Shown here: piece after piece, positions 1-12,330 of the stretch
How positions within the stretch are numbered: position 1 is the stretch's first letter
How the letters are laid out: every line of letters starts with the position of its first letter
Assembly (NCBI GenBank): GCA_001949185.1
Contig: BDGG01000013.1
Coordinates: 857,107 to 921,106, forward strand
Reading direction: 5' to 3'
Length of the DNA stretch: 64,000 nt
Source: Ramazzottius varieornatus
Lineage: Eukaryota; Tardigrada; Eutardigrada; Parachela; Ramazzottiidae
Notes under the pieces: model-generated
Seen by the model: the letters and a program-made list of their open reading frames with translations, nothing else
What the model was told of the DNA's origin: nothing
Databases searched by the model: none
Position numbers and translations under genes: made by a program

Positions 1-2308
1 GATGGCGCGAAGATTTTAGGCTTGATTGGTCCAAACATTCGACCTTGTTCCAGCGAAGTCAACGGCAGTGAGCCGAATATTAAAGCTAGGTGGACCCAGG
101 AGAGGCTATTATAGTATGCGGCGAAGAAAATGCGAGCCGATCGGTAAACGGATGTGATGTAAAATAGAACCGCGTTAAGCAAGACTGTCGCTATTCGGAT
201 TGCGGCAAAATATGTCATGCTAGGTAGGGAAAGAAAAAGAGGTGCATGGGGAGACTGGTTTCCCGCAGTCGGGATGAAAGAAGTCTTGTTCGGGTAGCTA
301 GGACGAGAAGCTGTGACTATGGATAGTCGCGTTAATCGTGCAAGCTGCAATCTCGTATGAGAAGCTTCCGTCTTGTTGGATCGGGTAACAGAATCCTTTT
401 CGCCGAGAGGACGGAAAGACTTCAGTGGCCAAAAAACGATTCTGGACATACGTAGGGCATTTCCTAGTAGACAATAGCTGTTACATTGTGATTCATAAGG
501 CACTGGTAGAACGGACTCATGGCGCCATGAAGCGGGAAAGCGCCAGCCATAGCCATTCGTGCATTAGTCAACTTGCATGTTCTAAAAATTAGGAATTAGA
601 ACAGAAGGATGTAAGCGCTGCATGAGCAAACTCGGAAAAATGCGGCAAGACCGCCGGAGAAAAAGCGATGACGAGGGAGATATTTTGAAATTTTAAAAAA
701 AGGCAAGACCGCGTCAATATTGTTCTTACACCGCATGAAGTTCGAGAAGCTCAATTAAACCCAGGTATTTCTCAAAAGTTCCAAAGGTATTCGTGTCAAC
801 AACTGTAGGACTAGACAAGCGGTCTTGCAGCAGAGCTTGAGTGATGTAGACGAACGAGCCCAAGTTGGAGTTAAGCAGGGATCGCGAGGAAAGTGCAGTT
901 GAAACTGGACTCAGCATCATGGTTTTATCTTGGCTCCTGGTCGGCAGATTCTGAATTGGCTGGACAGTTCTCAACAGCTGGTTTCTACTGGCGAAGTTTC
1001 CGCTCAAAATATTGTAGGCATCGACCAGGATGTTCTCGCATAGCCGATGCCACAGTGGTTTGGACGGAAGTGTTTTCTGGATGGTCCAATAAGGCCGGAA
1101 TGGACAATATCTGGACGGAGAAAGATGGCACCATTTTGGAGGAAATCCCAGAAGAAACCAACTGGAGTGGGCGGGAGAAAATGGGTGTACCATACTAAAC
1201 TGATATGCATGATAAATTTATGCCATAATACGGTTATGAGGGTCCCATGATCTTGACAGCTCATTTCTTGACTTTGAACGCTCTTCCATATCATAACCCA
1301 TGATAAGTTCAAATCATCAACCTATGTCGAAAGCTTTCGCTCATTGTTGACGCGCTGTGGAAGAATAGAAGACGAACGTTCATTGTCATGATTCTAGTGG
1401 ATTTTCGCCTTGCGTGAGGTTATTGGCGAACTCTGCGCACATGAGCAGATAAAGTCGTTGTACTCTGAACGTTGTACTCTAATATCGATAGCTAGTATTG
1501 ATGTCATGTTTAGTAATGGATATTGCGACGCACGGGAAATTTAGCTCTGTACAAAGAGCGCTGAGAGTGGACCAACTTTAAGTAGTGACGATCTTCTTTT
1601 CCAGTGCACTGTCTTTAGTTCCGTTCTGACAAGGCGCTTCACAGGTGATACGCAGCTCTAAGTTAGTGCTTTTTCGATGAAGTAGCGCTTCGAAAGCTTT
1701 TGATGGTCGTCGCTCACAGCCAGTAGGAATGCCTTTTTCAACACCTTATATCGCTTCGGCTTCTGATCAGTAACGCCAGTTTCTTGTACAACTATCGATT
1801 AAAGTGATGACAGGGGTTTCCAAAAAGTTGTCGTTTCATCCCTGAGGTTTGACCGGTCACGTTGACCTGGTCGAGCAACTGGCCGCCGCCTTGGTAAGAA
1901 AAGTATCGTGTACCGCAGTTTTCATGTGTAACGACGTGGGCATGGGTCCGACCCTGAAATGGGCTGTCGACCCTGGAAGAGCCACGCCCATTTCACCTCA
2001 GCAAGTCTGAGCCTTCCGTCGAGCTCTGTTTGGTGGGGGCCGCAGAGGTCGCAGATTCAGTGGGAACCGATTTTAGATCAACCGCGGGACATCTTGCTGC
2101 TTGCGCTTGGGTTGTTCGTCTTTTTTCCGTGCTCAGGTTTCTGAATTTGTGCGGTACGTAGTCCAGCAAATATGGGTGTTGACTGCTCTCGGTGGTTTCG
2201 ACTACGTGGCATGTGTGATATCGCTGTACTTGATACCGTGGAGGACACTTTTAGCGGTGAGAAGACCAGCAAACGGTGGGTAATGCGCTGCTCATTTGTG
2301 CTTTCGTC
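1..2308. other. No gene supported; one unexplained minus-strand ORF
   Basis: I see no recognisable gene here. A minus-strand frame stays open from 1193 to 726 (155 codons). Its second half, from about 1060 down, reads like folded protein (Leu/Ser-rich, with a segment reading NQLLRTVQPIQNLP), but I recognise no family. It has no obvious splice partners, so it may be a decayed transposon or chance. The rest is AT/GC-balanced sequence without clear repeats. Confidence 0.3.
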
Positions 2309-3791
2309 ATGTCGGACCATGGTTTTGTACCCGCGACTTTCATCAGATATCTATGGCTTTTCGGTCTATACCATCCGGTAAAGCAAGATGGTTTCAACGA
2401 GCTGGCGAACCCAAAGCCGCGCCTGCGCTGTAAGAATGTTTATGGGTATGTGGCAGCCACTCTGACCAGCATGATGTGTCTGGTGGGCCTCGCGGAGTAC
2501 AATATTTTCTATATCAAAGACATCGCTACCATGTACTTTTTTGTCCTGGTTAGAGTACTGAACAACTCTCTGATACTGCTGCAAACACCACTCATCCTGT
2601 TGAGCCTGTTCAGCTCACGCAGAAGAGTGGAGGAAACTTATAACCGCTTCTGCGTGATCGACATTTCCATATTTACACAGCGAAAGGCTGATATGTTGAG
2701 AAAAGCTTTGTCCGTGCTTACGCTCGTGTGACTCTTTACTTGGCTCGTTGCGTTCTGTGTAGGAGCTGCGTGCAATTACTGGCCGTCGATCAGAACGTTG
2801 GAGGCCCTGACCTCTCCAATAAGTTTCTTTGGTGGAATGGTCCCCTCTTGCTTGGCGTTCACCCATGGCGTGACGGAGTGCTGGATCTCTTTCAACGTAA
2901 ACATGAGCTCACAGTTACTTCATATCTCGCTCATTTTCGGACTGACTCTTGGATCTCGAAATGTGTACCACAACATTGAGTGGCTCTTATTTTCTGAAGC
3001 CAACCTCGAAACGTCGGCCCATATGATGGTCAAAGAGCTGAAGAAACTACAACTTTTGCAAAACCTGACCCGTGACCTTAACGAGAACTTCGGGCTTTTG
3101 ATCTTGTTGGACTGTATGCGCGACATGATGGCCGTTGTGGCTATGATTTCTTTGTGTTTGAGAGTGGACGACAAACAAGGATTCGATGAGAGCGATGCTG
3201 CTTACGCCGCTCGGGTGCAGGCTAAAGTGAACCAGAGCTACTGGGATTTCACCGTCACTACCAGTGCTTTGGCAAACGCAGCTTGCGTGTTGGGCTTGTT
3301 TGTACTGTAATTCAACCGTAAGGCCAGCCTACTTTTTTGTTCCAGACCTCGATCGCTGGTAGGTGGTCATAGTGCCGAGTAATCAATTACGCTATTGTCA
3401 GGTAAGGAAAACTGAAAGAGTTCTCAGACGATACCGGGTGGAATCTCCATCTGTGAACATCCGGGTGGAGTGTTCAAATATTCTTTCGGAAATCGATGGA
3501 CTACCTGGCGTCATCTCTGCTGGTGGAATATTTCACATCAACTCGGAATACGTTGGCAAAGTATGGCCGGAGAGCTGTGTCCTCAGATTTTCAGATGTTA
3601 TGCCTTCCGGTTGGTGCTTGTGAACATCTACTTTTCAGATGATGGGAATCATGGTTACATACGCGATCTTAGTGTACCAGGCCAGAGATGAGAAGAAAGG
3701 AGCAGAAGACAACGTCAAGACGTCAGACCTGCAACGACAAACTTTAATTCTTCTGTCACTGATGTACAATGGATCCAAGTGCACCCTATAG
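2309..3791 (+). CDS. Gustatory-receptor-like 7TM protein, interrupted by an in-frame TGA
   Basis: The model is join(2309..3301,3346..3362,3428..3560,3639..3791), 432 codons, with every exon junction in phase and introns of 44-78 nt. It encodes a polytopic membrane protein. The N-terminus reads RYLWLFGLYHP, as in the short cytosolic lead of arthropod-type gustatory receptors. TM1 follows around residues 45-65. A conserved-looking NLNENFGLLILLDC-type segment lies in the middle, and the last exon carries the TM7 signature region TYAILVYQ, matching the family's TYxxxLxQ. The length of about 430 residues is usual for the family, and late short exons with phase-0 and phase-2 introns near the C-terminus also fit. 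The start ATG was chosen because it opens directly before the first conserved block. In-frame TGA at 2729-2731 (codon 141) falls in a hydrophobic segment where Trp (TGG) would fit. The gene is therefore either a one-lesion pseudogene, an allele, or carries a sequence error. The ligand is unknown. The family is inferred from motif and topology only. Confidence 0.6.
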
Positions 3792-4070
3792 CCTACTGTA
3801 TCCCCTCGAAAGCTCTGCACAGTCACATGACAGGCTCATTAAATAATCCCCGCAACCTGCTGACTGAACCACGATCACCCGAGGCCTAATTTATGGGCCT
3901 GACATGTGACTGCGCAGAACGTTCGAGGGAAACAGTTTGCTCTTCTCCCCTTGTAGCTGAAACGGATTGCTAATTGACCGATTGAAGTAATGCTTTGCCA
4001 TGAACGACAAACAAGTTACGCAGAGCGAACTATCGCAGTGGAAGACGAATTCTTGAGCGAAGGACTACAG

Positions 4071-4190
4071 CATATGGGCACTGGGCGAAGCTTTTCAGTA
4101 ACACGTGGTCAAGTGTCATTGTGTGGAGCGCGCATAGAGGAGACAAGTGACCACATTGTAACTGGTAAAAGCTTTGCCCAGTGCCCATAC
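4071..4190. repeat. Short foldback element
   Basis: The left arm begins CATATGGGCACTGGGCGAAG and the right arm, read in reverse complement, begins GTATGGGCACTGGGCAAAG. The arms are about 48 bp each with few mismatches, leaving a short loop around 4118-4140. The structure is a near-perfect hairpin with no coding potential. It looks like a miniature inverted-repeat element, and no second copy was noticed in the window. Confidence 0.75.
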
Positions 4191-4774
4191 AGAGAGGGAA
4201 GGGAGGTCTGTCACCCATGGTACACAGTGTAAAAAAGGCTGAAAAAATTGGAAGTAAAAATCATTCGCACAGCTCAGAAAACAAGTAGAATTCGCCCCTG
4301 ATCCAAACCGTCTCATGAGACCGTTCTATGTTTGATTATATGCTGAAAGATATTCTAATCCGACAGACAGGTGCAATAGTTTTACGGGCAGAGACCAGTC
4401 TGAAACCTGTAGCATTGTATGGTGGTAACTGGGAAAGAACAGACGCCTGTGATCATCTCCACGTCTTTAGCACTTTGTGTCAAGAAATATACCATTTCGC
4501 CCCGTGAATTACCATCTTTTTTCGTTACTACTGGACCTCCGTATGCTCATAAACCTGTTTATCTAATCAAAAAACAGTTCCACGCTTACCTGACACGGCA
4601 TTCTTTCTGGGTCGTGGGCCGGGCAAAATGAGAGCCACTTCGTCTGGTGAACAAGGTGGCTGCGACGAACAAGCATCTGTCTTTCTGGTTATTACAGCAC
4701 AGAGATGCGATGAGAACTTCGAGGTCAGATGTCCAGAAAATGCGCTGCAAAACCAAAGCAATCGCCTGCAGACC

Positions 4775-5668
4775 CACTAAGGGAGCTTTCAAGTATTACG
4801 TAAGATTTCGATATTAGGAGCCGTTACCCCTACCCCCCTCTCGTCAGCACTGCGTAAAATTCCAAGAACCACTACCTAAAACCTCATTTACTGCCTAAGA
4901 TTTTCAAGACCTCATCAGAAGCGCAAAAAGCGCAATTTCGCTAGAAAAACGAGAGATGGTGCAAACCGAGCACCGTTCGCAGCATCGGAAGTTTTCAAAC
5001 AGGGGTACACGCACGAAGGAAAAGTTTGAAACAGGCGGAGAAGACGGCAAATTGAGAATGCAACCGCAGAAAATTTCAAAAAGTCTATTGGCGTGAATTG
5101 CACACGTACGTCCTCGTACGAACTTCCGTTCCGGTGTTTCGGAATCGCCTGTTCCAAATTTTTCGTGTTCCAAACTTTCCTTTTGTGCGTGACTGCGTGT
5201 AAGTTTAGATTCAGACCAGATTTACAATTTACGCATCTTGAGCAATGCTCGAATTCACCTGTGAGGAGCTCTAGGTTTGGGCTCCATGATGGGAAATGAA
5301 AAGACAGGAAAAATAGTAAATCCAAAGGAATGCCAAATTAAATTTCTGCTACCCACTTAAGGGAAAAACAGGGACAATTGCACAGCAGCAGTGGGCACGA
5401 TCAAACGAGGATGCGCACTAATTGTTGGTGCAGTGTTTGTGCGTCGCTCAAGGCCAATAACCAGCTGATCGACAGGTCACGGTTCGAGTCTTGAAACTGG
5501 CTTCTTTTTGCGCTCCCGCAATTACTCCAGATAAATTTCTGATTTATTTATTCTCTTACGTAAGATTCTCAAGGTCCCTACCCCATTCCCGTAAGACTCC
5601 TGTAAGATTTTCCGGACCAGTACCTCCCTCTGGACGCCTTACGTGATACTTGAACGGTCCCTAAGCTG
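4775..5668. mobile_element. TIR element of about 890 bp with a nested MITE
   Basis: The left end reads ACTAAGGGAGCTTTCAAGTA followed by TTACGTAAG. The right end in reverse complement reads CAGCTTAGGGACCGTTCAAG followed by TATCACGTAAG. This gives terminal inverted repeats of about 30 bp. Internally the sequence is full of GTAAGATTT- and CCTACCCC-like motifs on both sides. A different MITE (5005-5201) sits in its middle, so this element is the older insertion. No transposase frame is present, so it is non-autonomous. Confidence 0.6.
5005..5201. mobile_element. Family-1 MITE copy (nested)
   Basis: The ends are GTACACGCACGAAGGAAAAG and, inverted, TTACACGCAGTCACGCACAA. Internally it has the family core: an ATTCAACCGTAGAAA-like block (here GAATGCAACCGCAGAAAA), a GCGTGAATTGCACACGTACG block and a cytosine/TTCGGAATC block. 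Other copies lie at 8325-8520, 32238-32423, 56146-56340 and 62572-62781. Confidence 0.65.
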
Positions 5669-8324
5669 TATCATCTACCGATGGTGGTACTCTCAGCCTC
5701 CTGGCCACTTCACTCAGCGTTTTGTATGGATTCCTTCACAGCCATAGTTCTTAGATTACGAGGCGGGTCAACTTGGCCGTTTTAGAAAGTTGAGATCAGC
5801 TCTTGATTATCCCGCTACGGGGGAAGATTAACTGATAGGATCTGTGATTCTCAGTACGTACGATCCCCCACACGGTCGCACACGTGAATCAGTTCCGGGT
5901 AGCAAGCACGCTGCAGGCCGGCTAATCAACGATCAGCTCTCAATCAGTCGAACATGAGCGTGCAGTATCATACACGGTTAAGCTAGCGTTCCATTGATTA
6001 CCTGATCGTTTACCCATGGCGTGAAGGCGGCACTCGCACAGAAAGCAGAAAAAGTTTTCTGAAAAGATGCGAAAAAACTGTTTTTCGATTTTCTTCGTAA
6101 ACTCCCGCATTTTGTAATATTGTCCTCGCGTCATCCGCGCCGATGGTGGAAATGTCGTTTCTCGAATATCTGGAATAGATGGTTTTCTAGCGCTTCGGCA
6201 AAAAGCAACTAGAGTGTGAAGAGAAAACAGAGTGAAAACTAAGTTTCATCAGGAATGGAAACCTGGCGGAGAAAACAGAAAAGTTTGCGAAATCTGGCTG
6301 GTGATCAAGTGACGCACCAGGTTGTTTCACTTGTGAATTTTCACTTGGTGCAAAAATGGAAGTTTTTCTCCAGCCTTGACAGCGGTCCGGCTTACCTTTC
6401 TTCTGCCCACAGTAGTCACTAGACATCCCTCTTTCATCCAGAGCTGAAGTCAAAACTCAAACGTACAACGGGGAGATCATCTACCGAACGTTCTGCAAGT
6501 CTGCATACCAGTCCTATTGATACCTTCCAAGGTGATTCAACCCGTTGGATAATAGCGACCGGCAGTTCCAATACACAGCCATAATGATGTTAGAGCCAAC
6601 CACGGCAGTTTTTAGTGTTCGAGCGGTCCTCGACTGTTTCGGTCGCTTCTTGATCATCCTTGCATACACGCCACAGCTTGTATTTTTAGTACTTTTGCTG
6701 CGTATTAATTGACCGACAAAAATGAAAATGACATCTACCCGATCTTGAGACAGAATTTGTTTTACTTGGTGCGGACGTCGACATGTTGGCAGCTAGTCTT
6801 CTCCGAAAGTTCGAGTTTCACCCCGTGGTCCAAGGTCGGGTTCACAACAGGGAGGGGAGCACTCTTGAACAGGAAATTTTCTGAGCCGCTGCTCAGATCA
6901 CTTCCTCCAGAAAACCTTGAGTGATCTTCTGAGCTTAGCTACCGTTTTGCATGTTTTGATTGAGAGGATTCGCTCTTGGTCAAGTATCCGGGACATTTTC
7001 CTTGATTGTCCGCAAGCCACAGCCTGACCCGCCCACTGTGGACTTTAGACTTTACCTCACTCAGCCATTTCTTGCTGGAGCAGCTTATGAATGTTTAAGG
7101 ACCAGCAGTTATCTTGCGTTCGTTGATTGCAGTTTTGTTGATTGGCGAATTCAAGTAGTTTAACCCAGCCAAGACGGAGATATCTCAGCTCTTCGAAGTT
7201 GGATTTGGACTATCTCACGAGGGAATTTAGCCAATGCTCCAGTCTTATTTCACAAACTGAAACGACATAGAGGTAGAGGAGAGTTTTCTCTATCGACTGG
7301 GATAGACTAGGCCGGCAGAAAAAAATCCTGGTAGACACAACAGGAAGCGGGAGTGACGTCAAAATCTGGGCGGAACATCGGCATCAGTCAATCAATTTAA
7401 TTGTCTGCTGGCTGATTCGCTATTTGATTGGTCTGTAACACTATATGGGTAGAAGAGCAGCTGATCACCACAGTTTTGATTGTTGTGCCAAACTTCGTTC
7501 TTTTTCTCGTTTTCTCTCCTCCAGTTATCGCAGACATGGATTCTATTACCCCTTGAACATCCTAAAGCTTCTGGAGATGGTCTATGAACAGGATCTTCAA
7601 CCCAACGACTCTCCAAGTAACCATGACAAGTTGCTCAAGGTATGGTATCAAAGGTATGGTACGCTTGTTGATAAGGTATACACTTGAAGCCTATAGATGT
7701 TTTGAATAGATGTTTTGAGCATCTACCATATTTAGTAATATTTAGTAAACAGAATTGGGCACCGCATTCCAATATTTATATTTTAGTAGCTTGAAACCGG
7801 AAGTGCCATATTTTATTATTATCAAGTTGTCCATCATCCATAGTAAAATAAATTTTAATACGGGTTAACGCTACCGCTAATTAGAAAAACTGGTTGATTT
7901 GCTGAGTTCTGATGCGCGTGCGTTGGCTTCTCGATGTGCGACCGCGCCTTATAAAGTGCGCCACACCATGATGATGCCTCTACAGCAGCAGGGTGCAGGC
8001 TGTACTACAGTATTTTTGCTGATCTGATGGTTGTGATTCTGAATCTTTAGATCTTCCGTCGAGCTCTCCGATATTAAAATATATTTTAATAACAAACCCC
8101 CGAAAGTTCTACTATAGTAATATTTTATTAAATCAGGTAGACGTTTTACTATAGTAGTGGACACTTATTAGAACTTTGATGGACGGCGGATATTTATTTT
8201 TATTATATTAGATCTCATTAACCCATATCAGAACATCACTACTTAGTGTGAAGTCAACCTTCTTGGAGAACCGACGTGATTAGCACTTTGATTCAGCAGC
8301 ACTATGATATGTGCACCAAGTGTA

Positions 8325-8520
8325 CCAGTACAGGCACGACGAGAAGTTATGGGCCAGGCGGGAAAGACTGCGAAATGAAAATTCAACCGTAGGAAAGCGT
8401 CGGAAAGTGCATTAGTGCGAATCAGTCGTGTGCGTATATGCCTCCGTACCGCCGTAGCGAACAGGCCTGATCTATAATTTTTACTGGCCCCTGAATTTCT
8501 TCTGCCACCACGCACGCGGG
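8325..8520. mobile_element. Family-1 MITE copy (diverged)
   Basis: The interior contains AAAATTCAACCGTAGGAAAG, then GTCGGAAAGTGCATTAGTGC and GAATCAGTCGTGTGCGTATA, all shared with the other family-1 copies. The ends are degraded: GGCACGACGAGAAGTTATGG on the left and a partially matching inverted end around 8490-8520. It sits just downstream of the 3' end of the minus-strand GH3 gene. Confidence 0.6.
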
Positions 8521-8644
8521 ACGCCTGGCACAAACCCCATCTTGAAAAGAGGAGCACGAGCATGAATATCTAACCAGACTTGCGATGTGTGCGCAAGCAG
8601 ATGTTGTCGAAGAAACGCACTTAGCAAAGTATGAGACAGCAGCT

Positions 8645-11246
8645 TTAGTTCAAAAATTCAAAGGAAGGACGGAAGAGCTCGGTAATCTGTCAGCAGTGTA
8701 TGGATTCCGCCAGCATAAAATTTACAAGTTCCGGCTTCTTGAGAACGCGTGGTGGTTTCACCTAAAACGAAAGGAAATACAGCGGTGCCAGCTATCGAAC
8801 GAAATTCGCAAGGCAGTTGCTTCTCGTTTCGTGTACAGCAGTTCTTACTTGTTGGGGTGATGCGGTGGAGTTTTTCAGCATAAACAATCGCAGTCTCTGA
8901 AAAGCTCCAAATTTGACCACGAACAACTTCAGCTGTGACAAACCTCCATTGTCTCTTCGAAATTTGTACAGGTGATGAGCTTCGTACAAACTATTCTCGA
9001 CCTGGAATATGCATAAAGGTTGTAATCGAAACATTTTGCAGTGAAACTGACAGAAATACCACGGCTGAAAGTTCCGCTATCTGGTCCTTGCTGCAGTCCC
9101 TCTCCCCATCGTCGTTGATGAGTTCGACGAAGAGAACATAGTAAGGACTAGTTCGTCCCTTGTCCTGATACTTCGGATGTCGGTCGAGAAAGACGCTCTC
9201 GCAACATGTGAAATCGGTGATACCCGACACCTCTCCGTAGAAACCGGCGACGGATTTCAAAATAGAGTTGTACAAGGTAGTTTCTGGAACGCATTCTCCG
9301 CGAATATTGAGCAATTGTCCGGTGCGGTACAGAAGGAGGACCACTGGCCAGCGGTTGTAGAACTCCACAACCCGTACGACATCTGCCGGAGAAAGAGTAG
9401 ATGCAGATATGTCTCCTGACCCATGTTGCGAACAATATTCTACCTCCTAGACGGTAGCGGTACAAGCCGCAGGAATTTGTAATGACGATTTCGTATTCCT
9501 CGTTGAGCCGAACCTACAACACATTTGAAAAGATGGGATGCGCCAGGAGTCCACTGGTCGAAGAACTATCAATATTAAAGATAAGTTCGTGTGCGGTGCA
9601 GGGTACCTCTTCAGCGAACAGCGTTGCTGGTTGGTCTTCCTCCATGCCTGCAACGGGTATGAATTCAAAGAACATTTTGTATGGCGAAAGCAGCCACACG
9701 TTAGGATGGCGATTCGGCCAAATGTTGATGCCCAACCATCCTTCGGTGGCCACGTAGAGCGAAGCGTAGAACGGAACACCTACAAAAAATGCAAAAGCAA
9801 ATGCTGAAATGAAATGCCAGTCTTCGTGTCCAATTCATCTTCGGCTATGATTAACTATGGTACCTTTGAAATAGGTCGACTGAATTATCTTGGCATAATG
9901 CGCAAACGCACCGGTCGTCACTGCGTTTATCAAACCCAGTTCGGGCCATATTCTTTTGGCAATGCCCACCATCCCTGCAATAAGAAAACAAGTTCGCTAT
10001 TCATTCGAACTGAACAAAGCTGGAAGATAAATCCAAAGCACATAAACCTTTCTTGAACTCGCGCTCCAGTTCATCGGCGCGTTCAGGATCCGCTGTCAGG
10101 AACCTTTCGATCTCAACTCGTTGACCCTTCGTCATGTCGAGGTCCTTCTTCAACGTTCCCCGTCGAATGTCTCTGACCAACTCTGGCCATATGGTTTCCA
10201 GTTCGTGAAACACCAAGTACATCACCGAGGCGAAGGAAGTGTCGATGGATGGCAGAGATCGGCAGTGCAGACCGAACAGGAGATGAAGGTATCTCGTGGT
10301 CTTTTCGTCGACTATCGAGTAGACGACTTTCGGACTGGTGAAAACATCATCCTTCAGCGCCGGCATGAAGTAAGAACTACTGATTGCTCCTTTCAGGGTT
10401 CCGTCTTTTAATCGAGACATGCATCCTTCCGGATTAAAATACAGTACCATTTTCTATAAATATTTGGTTACTGTGTAGTACAGTCTGCGGGACTTCGCTT
10501 TCTTCTGGTCTTACCCGTCTGAGTGAGCGGACTTGAGGAAACGTTGGTGCAACTCTGTTCAGGATAAGTGGCGCAGCCTGTTTGTACATGGACTCAAACT
10601 GGTACGGCAATTGGGCGATGTGGCTGGCTTTTCCCGTTGTACCGGAAGTAACACCGTAAAAACTGGGTTTCTCGGAGGTGAGGACGTTATCTTCTCCGTT
10701 CATCATTCGTTCATAGTAGGGAGCGAACCTTTCGTATTTACAGAGTGGATGAGATCGTCGAAATTCCTCCCGTGTCGTCACTTTGCTCAGTCCATTCTCG
10801 ATGGCGTACTCCGTGCTCTCGTTTGTTTTTAGGATTTGCAGCAGTGTTTTGTCCTGCAATTCTGTCGGGTGGCTTGTTAACCATTCCAGTTCTTGACTGA
10901 CAAAGTAGCCTCGGATGGTGAGGTACACTACGAACGCGTAGCGTTTGACGGCGACTGTGAAGGGAAATGTGGGATCAGTGTGCCATTTTGCGGTCACAAC
11001 CAGCAGACAGACTAGCCCAAGGGCCATCGCTGAAACATTGACTAGTTAAGTTGGCATCATGACATCTGTCGGCAGACTCACTGTTAACAGCGCAATATTT
11101 TGCGAGCTATAAAGCATGAGTTAGAGCATAATCGCACCTGCAACCGTGGAAAATACTTTTGCCGGTCCTAGCCATATAGCGATACGGCACAAAAGCCCCA
11201 ACAAGATCAGCACCCGACTCCAGTGGCGCTTCAGAAAGTCAGGCAT
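8645..11246 (-). CDS. GH3-domain protein (GHDC-like), interrupted by an in-frame TAG
   Basis: The model is complement(join(8645..8686,8849..9001,9063..9382,9444..9779,9864..9974,10048..10453,10515..11029,11138..11246)), 664 codons, all junctions in phase. The N-terminus carries one or two hydrophobic segments (residues about 8-55), so it is probably a membrane- or lumen-associated protein. GH3 family signatures in order are: FYGVTSGTTG (adenylate-forming P-loop-like), FGLHCRSLPSIDTSFAS, a block reading IWPELGLI..VTTGAFAHY, GLYRYRLGG, then FYNRWPVVLLLYRTGQLLNI, and a C-terminal YKFRRDNGGLSQLKLFVVKF block. GH3 enzymes of plants conjugate acyl adenylates to amino acids; the role of animal homologues is not established. 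A TAG at 9514-9516 sits in frame just before VRLNEEYEI, where relatives have a charged residue. Flanking exons keep phase perfectly, so this is a single nonsense change, recent or an error. The last 14-codon exon is the least certain part. Confidence 0.85.
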
Positions 11247-11925
11247 TTCCGGTGTACAAAGGGGACTGGTTCGTAAACTATTCCATCGGCGCACTCACAT
11301 CAACAACTTTGAAACCGGAAGGAAAAACTGACAATGTCTCCTCCTCACACGTAGCAAATTCTTGGCAGAAATCTCATCATTTCGAAAACTACTTCTTTCC
11401 TTCCATGCCAAAGCACTGCTGGTACTGGTAGGCGCTTGAATTCTTATCGGGTGAATAGAAGTGTGCAAGTGTCATGATAGATAATATTCTGCGTCTTTTG
11501 TGTTCGACGCAGATAAGCCAAAATTGTTGCTAGCCCCATCGTGGTGGGGCTTTAGGCTGTGCAAGATAATCATTTCGACTTTGTATAGAGTGCTATTTCT
11601 GGATAAAACATTCACTCTGAGAAATTAAATCTAGGAATTTAACCGAGAAGAAAACAGAGACACAAAAGGAACAAAAGCCCTTCGCTACGTGGCAAGTCTA
11701 CTGTATCAGGCACGAACAGACAGATCGGCCAGTTTCAGATACTGTATTCCAGTCCTGGGGTGTTATTTATTAATAGCTCGGTCAGCTAAATTTGACTTTT
11801 TTCTACGATTGAAAGCACCAGGGTCGTGCTGGGCACTAACCTGTTGCAGGTTTTCGTGAAAATGTCGTAGTAAAAGGGCAGATTTCAACTCGCGAGCTAA
11901 ACGAGCTAAATAACTCCCCAGGACT

Positions 11926-12085
11926 GCTGTATTCTCCGATGTCTCCGCGAAGCCTGATACCCATGGCGCCACCTACGAACGTACATGACGTACAGGCGGA
12001 TGGGCATGTATGTATGGATGACGTACGTCCCGTGGGTGGCGCCACGATTAACGGGGTTCGCGAAGATATCGGGGGAATACAGTAC
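11926..12085. mobile_element. Family-2 foldback (copy 1)
   Basis: The arms read CTGTATTCTCCGATGTCTCC...GGCGCCACC and, inverted, TACTGTATTCCCCCGATATC...GGCGCCACC, each about 50 bp, around a central segment with ACGTACG-type palindromes. The same element occurs at 32561-32721. It is immediately followed by a different foldback at 12093-12240. Non-coding. Confidence 0.8.
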
Positions 12086-12092
12086 TCTAAGA

Positions 12093-12240
12093 TTACTATA
12101 ATGTTTCATGAACTTGGCGAAGTGAGTCATCATATGCGTGAAGTTGCACCCCAGTCGAGAACCATACCCACACAACCCGCTAAGGGATGTTTCACGCGTA
12201 TGATGGCTCACTTCGCCAAGTTCATGAAGCATTACAGTAA
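12093..12240. mobile_element. Family-3 foldback adjoining family-2 copy
   Basis: The left arm reads TTACTATAATGTTTCATGAA followed by CTTGGCGAAGTGAGTCATCA. The right arm inverted reads TTACTGTAATGCTTCATGAA followed by CTTGGCGAAGTGAGCCATCA. The arms are about 50 bp. The terminal TTACTGTAA motif resembles the ends of the family-2 and family-4 elements. Only about 8 bp separate it from the preceding foldback. Confidence 0.75.
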
Positions 12241-12330
12241 GTTGGGAGAAAAAAAAGGCTACGAAAAGTAAGCAGTACTTTGTCAGAAAATGTGCGGCTT
12301 TTGTTGAGAACCAAAGAGGGTGTAATATCA

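Larger units (their letters stand above)
3792..8644. other. Gene-free repeat-bearing stretch
   Basis: No open frame longer than about 136 codons is convincing here. The stretch holds a 120-bp foldback (4071-4190), an about 890-bp terminal-inverted-repeat element (4775-5668) with a family-1 MITE nested in it (5005-5201), and another family-1 MITE copy (8325-8520). The segment 7690-8230 is AT-rich with scattered repeats of the type TAATATTT, but I could not define element ends there. The remainder shows nothing I can name. Confidence 0.5.

Noticed and set aside
5440-5510. T-arm-like GGTTCGAGTC suggesting a tRNA
   Set aside because: No cloverleaf could be built; the D-arm and acceptor stems are missing.
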